Part shown: piece by piece, positions 1-5,651 of the stretch
Layout: each line of letters opens with the position of its first letter
Numbering within the stretch: position 1 is the first letter of the stretch
DNA from: Candidatus Thioglobus sp.
Lineage (GTDB): Bacteria > Pseudomonadota > Gammaproteobacteria > PS1 > Pseudothioglobaceae
Reading direction: 5' to 3'
Assembly (NCBI GenBank): GCA_015163925.1
Contig: JAAOIF010000071.1
Coordinates: 1-6,113 of the forward strand
DNA length: 6,113 nt
Made by a program: the position numbers and the translations under genes
The notes under the pieces: generated by a model
The model's database searches: none
What the model saw: only the letters and a program-made list of their open reading frames with translations
What the model was told of the DNA's origin: nothing

Positions 1-153
1 TCCTTAAAAAACAAACAATTAAATTGTTGATAAATCCTATGCTATTTTATGTAAAAACTCAAGCAAATGTTTACAAAATTTGTTGATTTCTTAAGTTATT
101 AAAGTTATTAACAGTTGGCGGAATAAGTGCCTGTGGAAAGTGTTAATAAGTGC
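1..153. other. A+T-rich intergenic region with DnaA-box-like sites (candidate origin element)
   Basis: No gene is seen here. The stretch lies just past the dnaA stop codon and is very A+T-rich. It holds four 9-mers within one mismatch of the DnaA box TTWTNCACA: TTATCAACA on minus (25-33), TTATTAACA on plus (105-113), CTTTCCACA on minus (132-140) and TTATTAACA on minus (141-149). It also has a perfect 9-bp tandem duplication AGTTATTAA (94-102, 103-111) and a 9-bp direct repeat AATAAGTGC (122-130, 145-153). Clusters of DnaA boxes beside dnaA often mark oriC or a dnaA-dnaN spacer origin; that role is inferred here. No perfect box is present, so it may simply be a promoter region for the next gene. 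Confidence 0.4.
27..55 (-). promoter_or_regulatory. Possible promoter for a gene beyond the left edge
   Basis: On the minus strand there is a -35-like TTTACA (50-55) and a -10-like TATCAA (27-32) separated by 17 bp. A Shine-Dalgarno-like AGGA lies at 1-4 on the same strand, suggesting that another minus-strand gene starts just outside the window. dnaN is the usual gene after dnaA, but that is inference. The -10 overlaps the DnaA-box-like site at 25-33, which would allow DnaA control. Matches to consensus are partial. Confidence 0.3.
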
Positions 154-1452
154 TTATAAATTGGCTAATTTTAGTTTTATTAATTCGTGAGCGCTGTTTA
201 TTTCCGCGACTTCTAAGGTTTTTTCCTGCATTTTTTTAATAGCATGCAAAACTGTGGAATGGTCCCTATTACCAAAATGTTTTCCAATTTTGCTAAGTGA
301 TAATGTGGTAAGTGAATGGGCAATAAAAATCGCCATTTGCCGAGCCAAAACCATATGTTGCTTGCGATTTTTGGAGCTGAGATCGGATATGGTAATGGCG
401 TAATGCTTGGCGACTTCTTTTTGAATATCGTTAATATCAATATTTTTAATTGCCGGTTTTATCAGCTCGCCGAGGGCATTTTCAACCACTTCTTTGGAAA
501 TAAACGGATGCTTGGTTTTGGAAAAATCAACAAAGGCTTTGAGCTTCAGCAGCGCCCCTTCAAGGTCTCTGACATTAGAAGTAATATGTCCGGCAATAAA
601 TAGGGCAGTGTCCTCGGTGAGGCTAATATTGATTTTGGAATTGTGGGCTTTTTTCAGCAAAATAGCAGCTCGCATTTCTAATTCTGGCGGCTCTAAATGT
701 AGATTTAGGCCTTGTGAAAATCTGGTTTTTAGCCTTTCTTCTAATGATTTAATGCCTTTTGGGGCTTGGTCGCAAGTGAAAATAATTTGCTTTTTAGTGT
801 TAAATAAAAAGTTAAAAATATGGAAAAATTCCTCTTGAGATTTTTCCTTGCCGGCAATCAAATGAATATCATCAACCAATAATAAATCAGCAGATTGGTA
901 ATATGCCTTGATGTCTTCAATGGTTTGGTGGCGGAGGCCGTTAGTAATATTGCGGACAAAATCCATCAGCGGCACATACATTACTTTGATATTTGGATTT
1001 TTCTCTTGTGCTAAATGCCCAGCCGCTTGCATCAAATGAGTTTTCCCCAGCCCCGAGCCGCCATAAATAATAAAAGGATTATAAGGCGATGAGGCAACAT
1101 TTTCGGCAATTTGTCGGGTGGCGCTGTATGCCATTTGGTTGGCATTTCCTAATACTAAATTGTCAAAAGTGTATTCCGGAAACAGCGCCGTGGTGTTTTT
1201 CCAAATGCCCTGAGAGGACGGTTTTGCGACTCCAATAAAAATTTTGAGATTTTTATTATGCTGAGAAATGGCACTTTTTATCTGCGACTTGAGATTTTTA
1301 TTTACATAATCCATTACAGATTTATTTGGCGCTAAAAGTGAAAGCTTGCCGGCCTCTTCAATGGCTTTTAGAGGCTGCACCCAGACGCTAAAAATCGGCA
1401 AGGGAATGCTGTCTTTTAAGGTATTAAGGCATTTTGTCCAAGTGGCTGACAT
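154..1452 (-). CDS. dnaA: Chromosomal replication initiator protein DnaA
   Basis: DnaA is the AAA+ ATPase that binds DnaA boxes, melts oriC and loads the replicative helicase. The 432-residue protein has all four parts. Domain I (about 1-75) begins W-x-x-C-L like the enterobacterial protein. A short linker (about 76-92) follows. The AAA+ domain has Walker A GGSGLGKT (131-138), Walker B LLLVDDIH (190-197), the box VII arginine in LKTRFSQGL (R244) and sensor 2 NVRDLEGAL (R295). Domain IV (about 338-432) carries the HTH and the signature DHSTVLHA (397-404). It is about 35 residues shorter than the E. coli protein, mostly in the linker. The ATG at 1452 fits the conserved N-terminus, although no good Shine-Dalgarno precedes it. 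It is divergent from the UPF0114 gene, 75 bp away. Identity is certain. Confidence 0.98.
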   Translation of the reverse strand: MSATWTKCLNTLKDSIPLPIFSVWVQPLKAIEEAGKLSLLAPNKSVMDYVNKNLKSQIKSAISQHNKNLKIFIGVAKPSSQGIWKNTTALFPEYTFDNLVLGNANQMAYSATRQIAENVASSPYNPFIIYGGSGLGKTHLMQAAGHLAQEKNPNIKVMYVPLMDFVRNITNGLRHQTIEDIKAYYQSADLLLVDDIHLIAGKEKSQEEFFHIFNFLFNTKKQIIFTCDQAPKGIKSLEERLKTRFSQGLNLHLEPPELEMRAAILLKKAHNSKINISLTEDTALFIAGHITSNVRDLEGALLKLKAFVDFSKTKHPFISKEVVENALGELIKPAIKNIDINDIQKEVAKHYAITISDLSSKNRKQHMVLARQMAIFIAHSLTTLSLSKIGKHFGNRDHSTVLHAIKKMQEKTLEVAEINSAHELIKLKLANL

Positions 1453-1527
1453 AAATTTAGTTAAAGTTGAGGTTCATTTATTGCAGTTATGATATACTAA
1501 AATTTTATATTATTATAGGATTTATCA
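1453..1527. promoter_or_regulatory. Divergent intergenic promoter region between dnaA and the UPF0114 gene
   Basis: This 75-bp A+T-rich spacer must serve both outward genes. On plus, an extended -10 (TG-A-TATACT, 1490-1498) gives a start near 1505 and a leader of about 22 nt; the best -35-like hexamer, TTGAGG (1467-1472), is 20 bp away, so the extended -10 would do most of the work. A Shine-Dalgarno AGGA (1517-1520) lies 7 nt before the ATG. On minus, a perfect TATAAT (1512-1517) could drive dnaA, but no good -35 is seen for it. No near-consensus DnaA box was found, so classic DnaA autorepression at this site is not evident. Confidence 0.45.
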
Positions 1528-2046
1528 ATGAAATTAGTTGAAAAATATTTTGAACGGCTGCTGTGGAATTCTCGGCAAATGGTCTTAACAGCGGTGATTT
1601 CTTCATTATTATTATCGTTATTATTATTTGTGATTACGGCACTTGATGTGGCAAATTTGCTAAGTCATCTGACTGATTATTTTGCGGCCTCAGCAACCGG
1701 CAGAAAGGAAATGAAAATTGAAATGGTCGCCCATACGGTCGGCGCAATTGACGGTTTTTTGCTGGCTACAATTTTGCTGATTTTCGCCTTAGGATTGTAT
1801 GAATTATTCATTAGCGAAATCGATGAAGCCAAGGACAGCAGCCATTCCTCTAAGGTTTTGGTGATTAATTCTTTGGACGATTTAAAGTCAAAACTCGCCA
1901 AAGTTATTTTGATGATTTTAGTAGTAACTTTTTTTGAAGTGTCCTTGTCAATGGAATTTCCTAACGCCTTGGATTTGCTGTATTTTGCATGCGGAATTTT
2001 GCTGGTTTCCTTAGCACTTTATTTTGCTTCAAAATCAAACCACTAA
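1528..2046 (+). CDS. UPF0114 (YqhA) family membrane protein
   Basis: A 172-residue integral membrane protein whose function is not established. Four hydrophobic helices are visible: about 18-40, 70-92, 120-141 and 147-167. It resembles the UPF0114/YqhA family (Pfam PF03350) in overall length and in its landmarks: an N-terminal amphipathic stretch ending in N-S-R before helix 1 (YqhA has A-S-R), a second helix leading into LYELFISEID (90-99; YqhA has GYENFVSQLD), and S-L-D-D-L-K-S-K-L-A just before helix 3 (YqhA has TSLKNKVAAS). The ATG is supported by an AGGA 7 nt upstream. It is transcribed away from dnaA and ends 58 bp before tpiA. Family assignment rests on recalled pattern similarity, so it is good but not certain. 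Confidence 0.82.
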   Translation: MKLVEKYFERLLWNSRQMVLTAVISSLLLSLLLFVITALDVANLLSHLTDYFAASATGRKEMKIEMVAHTVGAIDGFLLATILLIFALGLYELFISEIDEAKDSSHSSKVLVINSLDDLKSKLAKVILMILVVTFFEVSLSMEFPNALDLLYFACGILLVSLALYFASKSNH

Positions 2047-2075
2047 TTGCTTTTTTAGCCCAATTAGCATAAAAT
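2047..2075 (+). promoter_or_regulatory. Putative promoter of tpiA-secG-tRNA-Leu
   Basis: TTGCTT (2047-2052) and TAAAAT (2070-2075) are separated by exactly 17 bp, a sigma-70-like arrangement with a strong -10 and a moderate -35. The predicted start is near 2082, about 23 nt before the tpiA ATG. A 10-bp direct repeat TAGCCCAATT (2056-2065 and 2075-2084) brackets the -10 and could be an operator, though this is speculative. Confidence 0.45.
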
Positions 2076-2104
2076 AGCCCAATTTTTAGCCAAACATATT
2101 ATTT

Positions 2105-2851
2105 ATGCGTCAAATAATTATTGCAGGTAATTGGAAAATGAATGCCTCAAAAGAAACCGCCAGCACCCTAATTATGGGCATTCTGGCGGGTCTGGGCGAG
2201 GTTCAAGCCCAAGCAATCGTCTGCCCGCCTTACCCCTATTTGTCCCAAGCCCAAGCCTTGGCAGCCCATTCCCAGCTCCATATCGGCGCTCAGGATTTAA
2301 ACATTAACGCCGCCGGCGCTTTTACCGGTGAGGTGAGTGCTGAAATGTTACAAGATTTTGGGGCAAAATATGTAATTGTCGGGCATTCAGAACGCCGCCA
2401 GCTGTACGGCGAGAGTGATGAAGTCGTTGCTGAAAAAATCCAAACAGCAGTAACGGCAGGGCTAATTCCATTATTTTGCATCGGCGAAACCCTATCAGAA
2501 CGCGAGTCCGAGGCCACCGAACAAGTGCTTGCCCAGCAGATAAATGCTGTGATTGAGCGAGTTGGAATTCAGGCATTTGCCAATATAATTGTGGCGTATG
2601 AGCCAGTTTGGGCAATCGGCACAGGCGTTACTGCCACTCCGGCTCAAGCCCAAGAAACTCACAGTTTTATTCGTGATTTGTTGGCTCGGCACGACAGCGA
2701 AATTGCCCAAGCCACGCCGATTTTATACGGCGGCAGTATGAACCCCGGCAATGCCCCAGAACTACTGGCTTGTGAGGATATTGACGGCGGGCTGATTGGC
2801 GGCGCATCGCTGAAAAGTGAGGATTTTTTACAAATTTGCAAAGCAGGTTAA
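2105..2851 (+). CDS. tpiA: Triosephosphate isomerase
   Basis: TpiA interconverts dihydroxyacetone phosphate and glyceraldehyde 3-phosphate in glycolysis and gluconeogenesis; it is a cytoplasmic (beta/alpha)8 barrel, usually a dimer. At 248 residues it has the normal length. The active-site set is complete: NWKMN with N9 and K11, the electrophilic histidine H94 in VGHSERR, the general base E166 in AYEPVWAIGTG, the flexible loop 6 just after it (about 167-174), and the phosphate-binding YGGS (208-211) and GGAS (232-235). The ATG at 2105 gives the canonical N-terminus although no clear Shine-Dalgarno is present. The secG ATG follows only 3 nt after the stop, so the two are surely co-transcribed. 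Repeated Ala-Gln codons give several short CAAGCCCAAG-type words in the gene. Confidence 0.98.
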   Translation: MRQIIIAGNWKMNASKETASTLIMGILAGLGEVQAQAIVCPPYPYLSQAQALAAHSQLHIGAQDLNINAAGAFTGEVSAEMLQDFGAKYVIVGHSERRQLYGESDEVVAEKIQTAVTAGLIPLFCIGETLSERESEATEQVLAQQINAVIERVGIQAFANIIVAYEPVWAIGTGVTATPAQAQETHSFIRDLLARHDSEIAQATPILYGGSMNPGNAPELLACEDIDGGLIGGASLKSEDFLQICKAG

Positions 2852-2854
2852 TTT

Positions 2855-3220
2855 ATGTCATTTCAAATTATTTTAATTATTCATATATTGCTGGCGCTAA
2901 GTTTGGTGGCGCTGATTTTAATGCAACACGGCAAGGGTGCAGACGCCGGTGCGGCCTTTGGTGCTGGTGCTTCCGGCTCAGTATTTGGCGCTCGCGGAGC
3001 TAATTCTTTTTTATACAAACTCACCGCCAGCATCGCCATTGGCTTCTTTTCAACCAGTTTAATTTTGGCATATTTAGCCACTAACGAGCGTGATGCAGAC
3101 GGCGAATATCGGGGCGTTATTGATGAAGTAACCATTGAAAAGCCAGCCGTTACTACTGATGTGCCGGCGCTTGACTCAAAAATTGACCCAAAAATTAACA
3201 ATAATATTCCAGACGAATAG
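2855..3220 (+). CDS. secG: Preprotein translocase subunit SecG
   Basis: SecG is the small, non-essential third subunit of the SecYEG channel and assists SecA-driven export. The 121-residue protein has two membrane helices (about 3-23 and 53-75) joined by the conserved glycine-rich cytoplasmic loop, visible as LMQHGKGADAGAAFGAGAS (22-40) followed by G-S-V-F-G. The C-terminal tail (about 76-121) is acidic and polar and poorly conserved, as is usual for proteobacterial SecG. The start lies 3 nt after the tpiA stop, with a weak GCAGG-like ribosome site inside the tpiA end, suggesting translational coupling. tpiA-secG-tRNA-Leu is a common gammaproteobacterial order. Confidence 0.95.
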   Translation: MSFQIILIIHILLALSLVALILMQHGKGADAGAAFGAGASGSVFGARGANSFLYKLTASIAIGFFSTSLILAYLATNERDADGEYRGVIDEVTIEKPAVTTDVPALDSKIDPKINNNIPDE

Positions 3221-3239
3221 CCTCAAAAATTCCTCATTT

Positions 3240-3325
3240 GCCGATGTGGCGGAATTGGTAGACGCGCTACCTTGAGGGGGTAGTGAGCTACGCTCGTGCG
3301 AGTTCGACTCTCGCCATCGGCACCA
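3240..3325 (+). tRNA. tRNA-Leu, anticodon GAG
   Basis: An 86-nt gene that folds into a full class II cloverleaf. The 7-bp acceptor is GCCGATG with CATCGGC, then A and an encoded CCA. The D stem is GCG/CGC with a GGTAGA-type loop. The anticodon stem CTACC/GGTAG encloses the loop TTGAGGG, giving anticodon GAG (reads CUC and CUU). The long variable arm has a GAGC/GCTC stem, typical of tRNA-Leu. The T stem is GCGAG/CTCGC with TTCGACT. It lies 19 nt after secG and is probably transcribed with it and then processed. Confidence 0.97.
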
Positions 3326-3373
3326 TTTTTCATCTTTTTTTACCATTTTTTACCATCTTTTTTCACCATTTTT
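3322..3373 (+). repeat. Imperfect ACCAT-plus-T-run repeats just after tRNA-Leu
   Basis: Four copies of ACCAT followed by a T run, two exact and one with an inserted C, start at 3322 (overlapping the tRNA ACCA end), 3342, 3352 and 3365. The T runs may act as the termination or processing zone for the tRNA transcript, since no hairpin with a T run follows on the plus strand. They probably arose by slippage or local duplication. Confidence 0.6.
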
Positions 3374-3397
3374 CCTTGCTGATTTAGTTGCCGTTTC

Positions 3398-3427
3398 TGT
3401 AATTCTGAATTCTTTGTAATTCTGAAT
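3398..3427. repeat. 13-bp direct repeat in the tRNA-Leu/tsf spacer
   Basis: TGTAATTCTGAAT occurs at 3398-3410 and 3415-3427, separated by 4 nt. No gene is seen in the spacer 3326-3499; besides this repeat it contains only the T-rich repeats and the tsf terminator. Confidence 0.7.
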
Positions 3428-3455
3428 AAGTTTGCAGAATCTGTATTTTGCACAT

Positions 3456-3480
3456 AAAAAAAGGCACAAAAGCGCCTTTT
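3456..3480 (-). terminator. Rho-independent terminator of rpsB-tsf
   Basis: On the minus strand, AAAAGGCGC and GTGCCTTTT form a 9-bp stem (one G-T pair) with a TTTT loop, running straight into a T7 tract (3462-3456). In plus coordinates the arms are 3459-3467 and 3472-3480. It lies 20 nt after the tsf stop. The plus strand has only AAATT after the stem, so it should work mainly for the leftward operon. Confidence 0.88.
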
Positions 3481-3499
3481 AAATTAGTATGGATTTGGA

Positions 3500-4375
3500 C
3501 TATGCTTGGATTTGAGCCATTACTTCATCGGCAAAATTTTCTGCCTTTTTCTCAATGCCTTCGCCGACTTCAAAGCGGACAAATGCCGTTACTTCAGCGC
3601 CGGCGGCCTCCACTAATTTGCCCACGGTGGTGTCTGGGTCCTTGACGAAAGCCTGCCCGTAAAGCGTTACTTCGCTGACAAATTTTTTCATCCGCCCGCC
3701 AATCATTTTTTCAATAATGTCATCTGGCTTGCCGGATTCTCTGGCTTGCTCGACAAAAACTGCTTTTTCTCTCTCTAAAAGCTCGGCCGGCAACTGCTCG
3801 GCAGTTACGCATTCGGGCTTAGAGGCGGCAATGTGCATGGCGATGTCTTTGGCTAAAGTCGCCTCCCCGCCTGTGATTGCCGTTAATACTGCGATGCGTT
3901 CGCCGTGTTTGTAAGCGCCGATAATGCCGTCAGTCCGCAGAGTTTGCACCCGTCTGATGGCAACATTTTCGCCGACTTTTGCCACGATGTCGCCACGGGC
4001 TTTTTCTAAAGAGTCGCCATTTTCTAAGGTTTGAGATAAAAATTCTTCAATATTTGCCGGCGTGGTTTTCAGTGCCAAGTCGCCTAATTCATCAACAAAA
4101 TCAATAAAAACATCGCCCTTAGTGACAAAATCGGTTTCCGAATTGACCTCTAAAATTGTGGCAATTTTGCCATCAGCGCTGACATTGACTTTGACCAAAC
4201 CTTCGGCTGCCACACGGCCTGATTTTTTGGCGGCTTTAGCAGCACCGGAGGCACGCATAAGGTCAATGGCGGCCTCCATATCGCCGCCGGTTTCGGTCAG
4301 GGATTTTTTGCAATCCATCATTCCGGCGCCGGTTCTCTCGCGGAGTTCTTTGACTAAAGCGGCTGTAACTGGCAT
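3500..4375 (-). CDS. tsf: Translation elongation factor Ts
   Basis: EF-Ts is the nucleotide exchange factor that releases GDP from EF-Tu in the cytoplasm. The 291-residue protein is close to the usual length of about 283. It has the UBA-like N-terminal module (LVKELRERTGAGMMDCKK, 7-24), the TDFV motif (81-84) whose aspartate and phenylalanine displace Mg in EF-Tu, the core region with SGKP and GRMKKF (about 214-232), and the C-terminal FVRFEVGEGIEKK module (265-277) that contacts EF-Tu. The ATG at 4375 has an AGGAGA ribosome site (4381-4386). It starts 23 nt after the rpsB stop, giving the classic rpsB-tsf operon, and is followed by an intrinsic terminator. Confidence 0.98.
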   Translation of the reverse strand: MPVTAALVKELRERTGAGMMDCKKSLTETGGDMEAAIDLMRASGAAKAAKKSGRVAAEGLVKVNVSADGKIATILEVNSETDFVTKGDVFIDFVDELGDLALKTTPANIEEFLSQTLENGDSLEKARGDIVAKVGENVAIRRVQTLRTDGIIGAYKHGERIAVLTAITGGEATLAKDIAMHIAASKPECVTAEQLPAELLEREKAVFVEQARESGKPDDIIEKMIGGRMKKFVSEVTLYGQAFVKDPDTTVGKLVEAAGAEVTAFVRFEVGEGIEKKAENFADEVMAQIQA

Positions 4376-4398
4376 AATTTTCTCCTAAAATTTATTGG

Positions 4399-4764
4399 CT
4401 ATTGCCCAAGCTTTTCCAGCATTTGTGCCTTAGTGTCGCTGCTATTTACTTTGACATTTTGGGTTTTGGCGTAAGCGGCGATTTCTGCTTTTTTCATAGT
4501 TTTGAGTGCGGCAGAATCAAGTTTTTCGCTTGGTTTTTTTGTTGCTTTTTCGCTTGGTTTTTTAGCGGCAACGGCTTTTTTAGCAGCTGGTTTTTTAGCC
4601 TTTTCAGTTTTCTTTACAGCTGGTTTTTTGGTCTTTTCAGTAGTTTTCTCTGCAGTTTTTTCATCAATTTTTTCAGCAGTCCTCTCAGCTATTTTTGCTT
4701 GCACATCTGCGATTTCTGGCGTTTTGGCAACTGGTTTTTTCTTAATTGGAGTTTTCACTTCTGG
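4399..4764 (-). other. S2 C-terminal extension: basic repeat tail plus SAP/Rho-N-like module
   Basis: This is the part of rpsB beyond the conserved S2 fold. Codons for residues about 230-310 (4522-4764) encode a low-complexity basic, histone-H1-like tail with repeated KKP and AAKK units. Residues 311-349 (4402-4521) have the pattern L-x-x-M-K-K-A-E-I followed by T-K-A-Q-M-L-E-K-L, like the small nucleic-acid-binding helix-extended-loop-helix modules of the SAP, HeH and Rho-N type. A role in RNA or DNA binding is inferred. The low-complexity DNA shows tandem slippage, such as two copies of TTTTTCGCTTGGTTTTTT. Confidence 0.7.
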
Positions 4765-5451
4765 CGTGCCGGCGGCGGCTTTTGCCTCTAAAACTGCATT
4801 GGCAATCTCACGAACATAAAAGCCGATAGCCCTTATGGAGTCATCATTTCCGGGGATTACATAATCAATGCCTTCGGGATTATGGTTGCTATCAACCACG
4901 CCGATGAGCGGTAATTTGAGTTTTTGTGCCTCTTTGACGGCGTTTTTTTCATGCCCAATATCAATGACGAAAACCACATCAGGAATGCCGCCTAAGTCTT
5001 TGATACCGCCTAAGCTGCGTTCTAATTTTGCCATTTCACGGGTCATCATTAAGCCCTCTTTTTTGCCAAATTGGGCGAAGTTTTCTTCTGCTAAAAACTC
5101 CAAGTCTTTCAGGCGTTTGATTGAGGCTTTGATGGTTTTATAATTGGTCATCATACCGCCGAGCCAGCGATGGTTGACATACGGCATACCGCAGCGGACA
5201 GCCTCTTGTTTGATAATATCGCAAGCGGCGCGCTTGGTGCCAACAAATAAAATTGAGCCACCGGAAGCTGTGGTTTTGGAGGCAAAATTCAGCACCTCAT
5301 TAAACATCGGCAAGGTTTTTTCTAAGTTGATAATATGCACGCCGTTCCGCGTTCCGTAAATGTAGCGTTGCATTTTTGGATGCCAAAAGCGTGAGCGGTG
5401 GCCAAAATGCACACCGGCTTCTAACATTTTTTTCATTGAGGCTTCAGCCAT
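4399..5451 (-). CDS. rpsB: 30S ribosomal protein S2 with long C-terminal extension
   Basis: S2 is a late-assembling 30S protein needed for S1 binding. The start chosen (5451) gives [20 protein letters not shown], aligning with the E. coli N-terminus, and has AGGAG 8 nt upstream; the in-frame ATG at 5505 lies inside the regulatory leader and would add 18 unrelated residues. Residues 1 to about 226 are a complete S2 core (VHIINLEKT 38-46, FVGTKRAA 69-76, [11 protein letters not shown] 93-103, [10 protein letters not shown] 146-155, VIPGNDD 198-204). The total is 350 residues against 241 in E. coli. The extra part is a Lys/Ala/Pro/Thr/Glu-rich tail (about 227-310), with KKP, AEKT and PSEK repeats, then a predicted two-helix module (about 311-349) resembling SAP/HeH/Rho-N domains. 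It is co-transcribed with tsf. Confidence 0.97.
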   Translation of the reverse strand: MAEASMKKMLEAGVHFGHRSRFWHPKMQRYIYGTRNGVHIINLEKTLPMFNEVLNFASKTTASGGSILFVGTKRAACDIIKQEAVRCGMPYVNHRWLGGMMTNYKTIKASIKRLKDLEFLAEENFAQFGKKEGLMMTREMAKLERSLGGIKDLGGIPDVVFVIDIGHEKNAVKEAQKLKLPLIGVVDSNHNPEGIDYVIPGNDDSIRAIGFYVREIANAVLEAKAAAGTPEVKTPIKKKPVAKTPEIADVQAKIAERTAEKIDEKTAEKTTEKTKKPAVKKTEKAKKPAAKKAVAAKKPSEKATKKPSEKLDSAALKTMKKAEIAAYAKTQNVKVNSSDTKAQMLEKLGQ

Positions 5452-5459
5452 TTTTCTCT

Positions 5460-5464
5460 CTCCT
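5460..5464 (-). promoter_or_regulatory. Ribosome binding site fixing the rpsB start
   Basis: On the minus strand, AGGAG (inside TTAGGAGAGAG) lies 8 nt before the ATG at 5451. No equivalent precedes the in-frame ATG at 5505, which lies inside the leader hairpin. This decides the start of S2. Confidence 0.9.
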
Positions 5465-5614
5465 AAGGGTTGTTGAAAAGCCGCTCTGACGGCGTTTCCT
5501 TCCACAATTTCTACTAATCAACTTTTTGCAAAGCACCCTGATTAGCACGCCAAATTGTGTGATACATTAAAAAATAATTTGATAAAAATACTGCTTTTAC
5601 CAAAAATCATAAAG
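5465..5614 (-). ncRNA. Structured rpsB mRNA leader (probable S2 autoregulatory element)
   Basis: Read on the minus strand, the leader has an outer 8-bp perfect stem CACAATTT (5552-5559) with AAATTGTG (5503-5510). An inner 7-bp perfect stem CTAATCA (5539-5545) with TGATTAG (5514-5520) caps it, with an 18-nt loop. The asymmetric bulge holds GGCGT (5547-5551), which is fully complementary to ACGCC (5491-5495) just downstream of the stem, giving a possible pseudoknot. ACGCC also overlaps a competing hairpin GCCG (5490-5493) with CGGC (5480-5483) just before the Shine-Dalgarno. Gammaproteobacterial rpsB leaders are known to be repressed by S2 itself; that this one works likewise is inferred from position and structure. 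The pairings are seen directly, but the fold was not computed. Confidence 0.72.
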
Positions 5615-5620
5615 CCGAGC

Positions 5621-5629
5621 ATTATACCA
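5621..5629 (-). promoter_or_regulatory. rpsB-tsf promoter, extended -10
   Basis: On the minus strand, TGG-TATAAT is a perfect extended -10 (TGN plus TATAAT), followed by the G+C-rich discriminator GCTCGGC. No convincing -35 lies 16-18 bp upstream. The start is predicted near 5614, leaving a leader of about 162 nt. An extended -10 with a G+C-rich discriminator suits a growth-rate- and ppGpp-responsive ribosomal protein promoter. It lies 23 nt after the rpe stop. Confidence 0.75.
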
Positions 5630-5651
5630 AAAATACAGCAAAAAAGTAGCT

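Noticed and set aside
2206..2713. Recurring GCCCAAGC words in tpiA as a possible DNA uptake signal
   Set aside because: The copies fall in Ala-Gln codon pairs (GCC CAA), are almost confined to tpiA, and do not match the known Pasteurellaceae or Neisseria uptake sequences.
3240..3499. Integrated element or att site at tRNA-Leu
   Set aside because: No integrase gene and no longer duplicate of the tRNA 3' end is present; only ACCA-T short repeats are seen.
4402..4819. Phe/Ser-rich plus-strand reading frames opposite the rpsB tail
   Set aside because: They are antisense shadows of Lys- and Ala-rich codons in the S2 extension, with no ribosome site or family resemblance.
5452..5505. N-terminally extended S2 starting at 5505
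   Set aside because: The extra 18 residues are translated leader RNA structure, no ribosome site precedes that ATG, and the start at 5451 has a strong AGGAG and aligns with known S2.
5542..5610. 22-codon leader ORF in the rpsB 5' UTR
   Set aside because: It starts about 4 nt after the predicted transcript start with no ribosome site and runs into the conserved-looking hairpin; probably chance.
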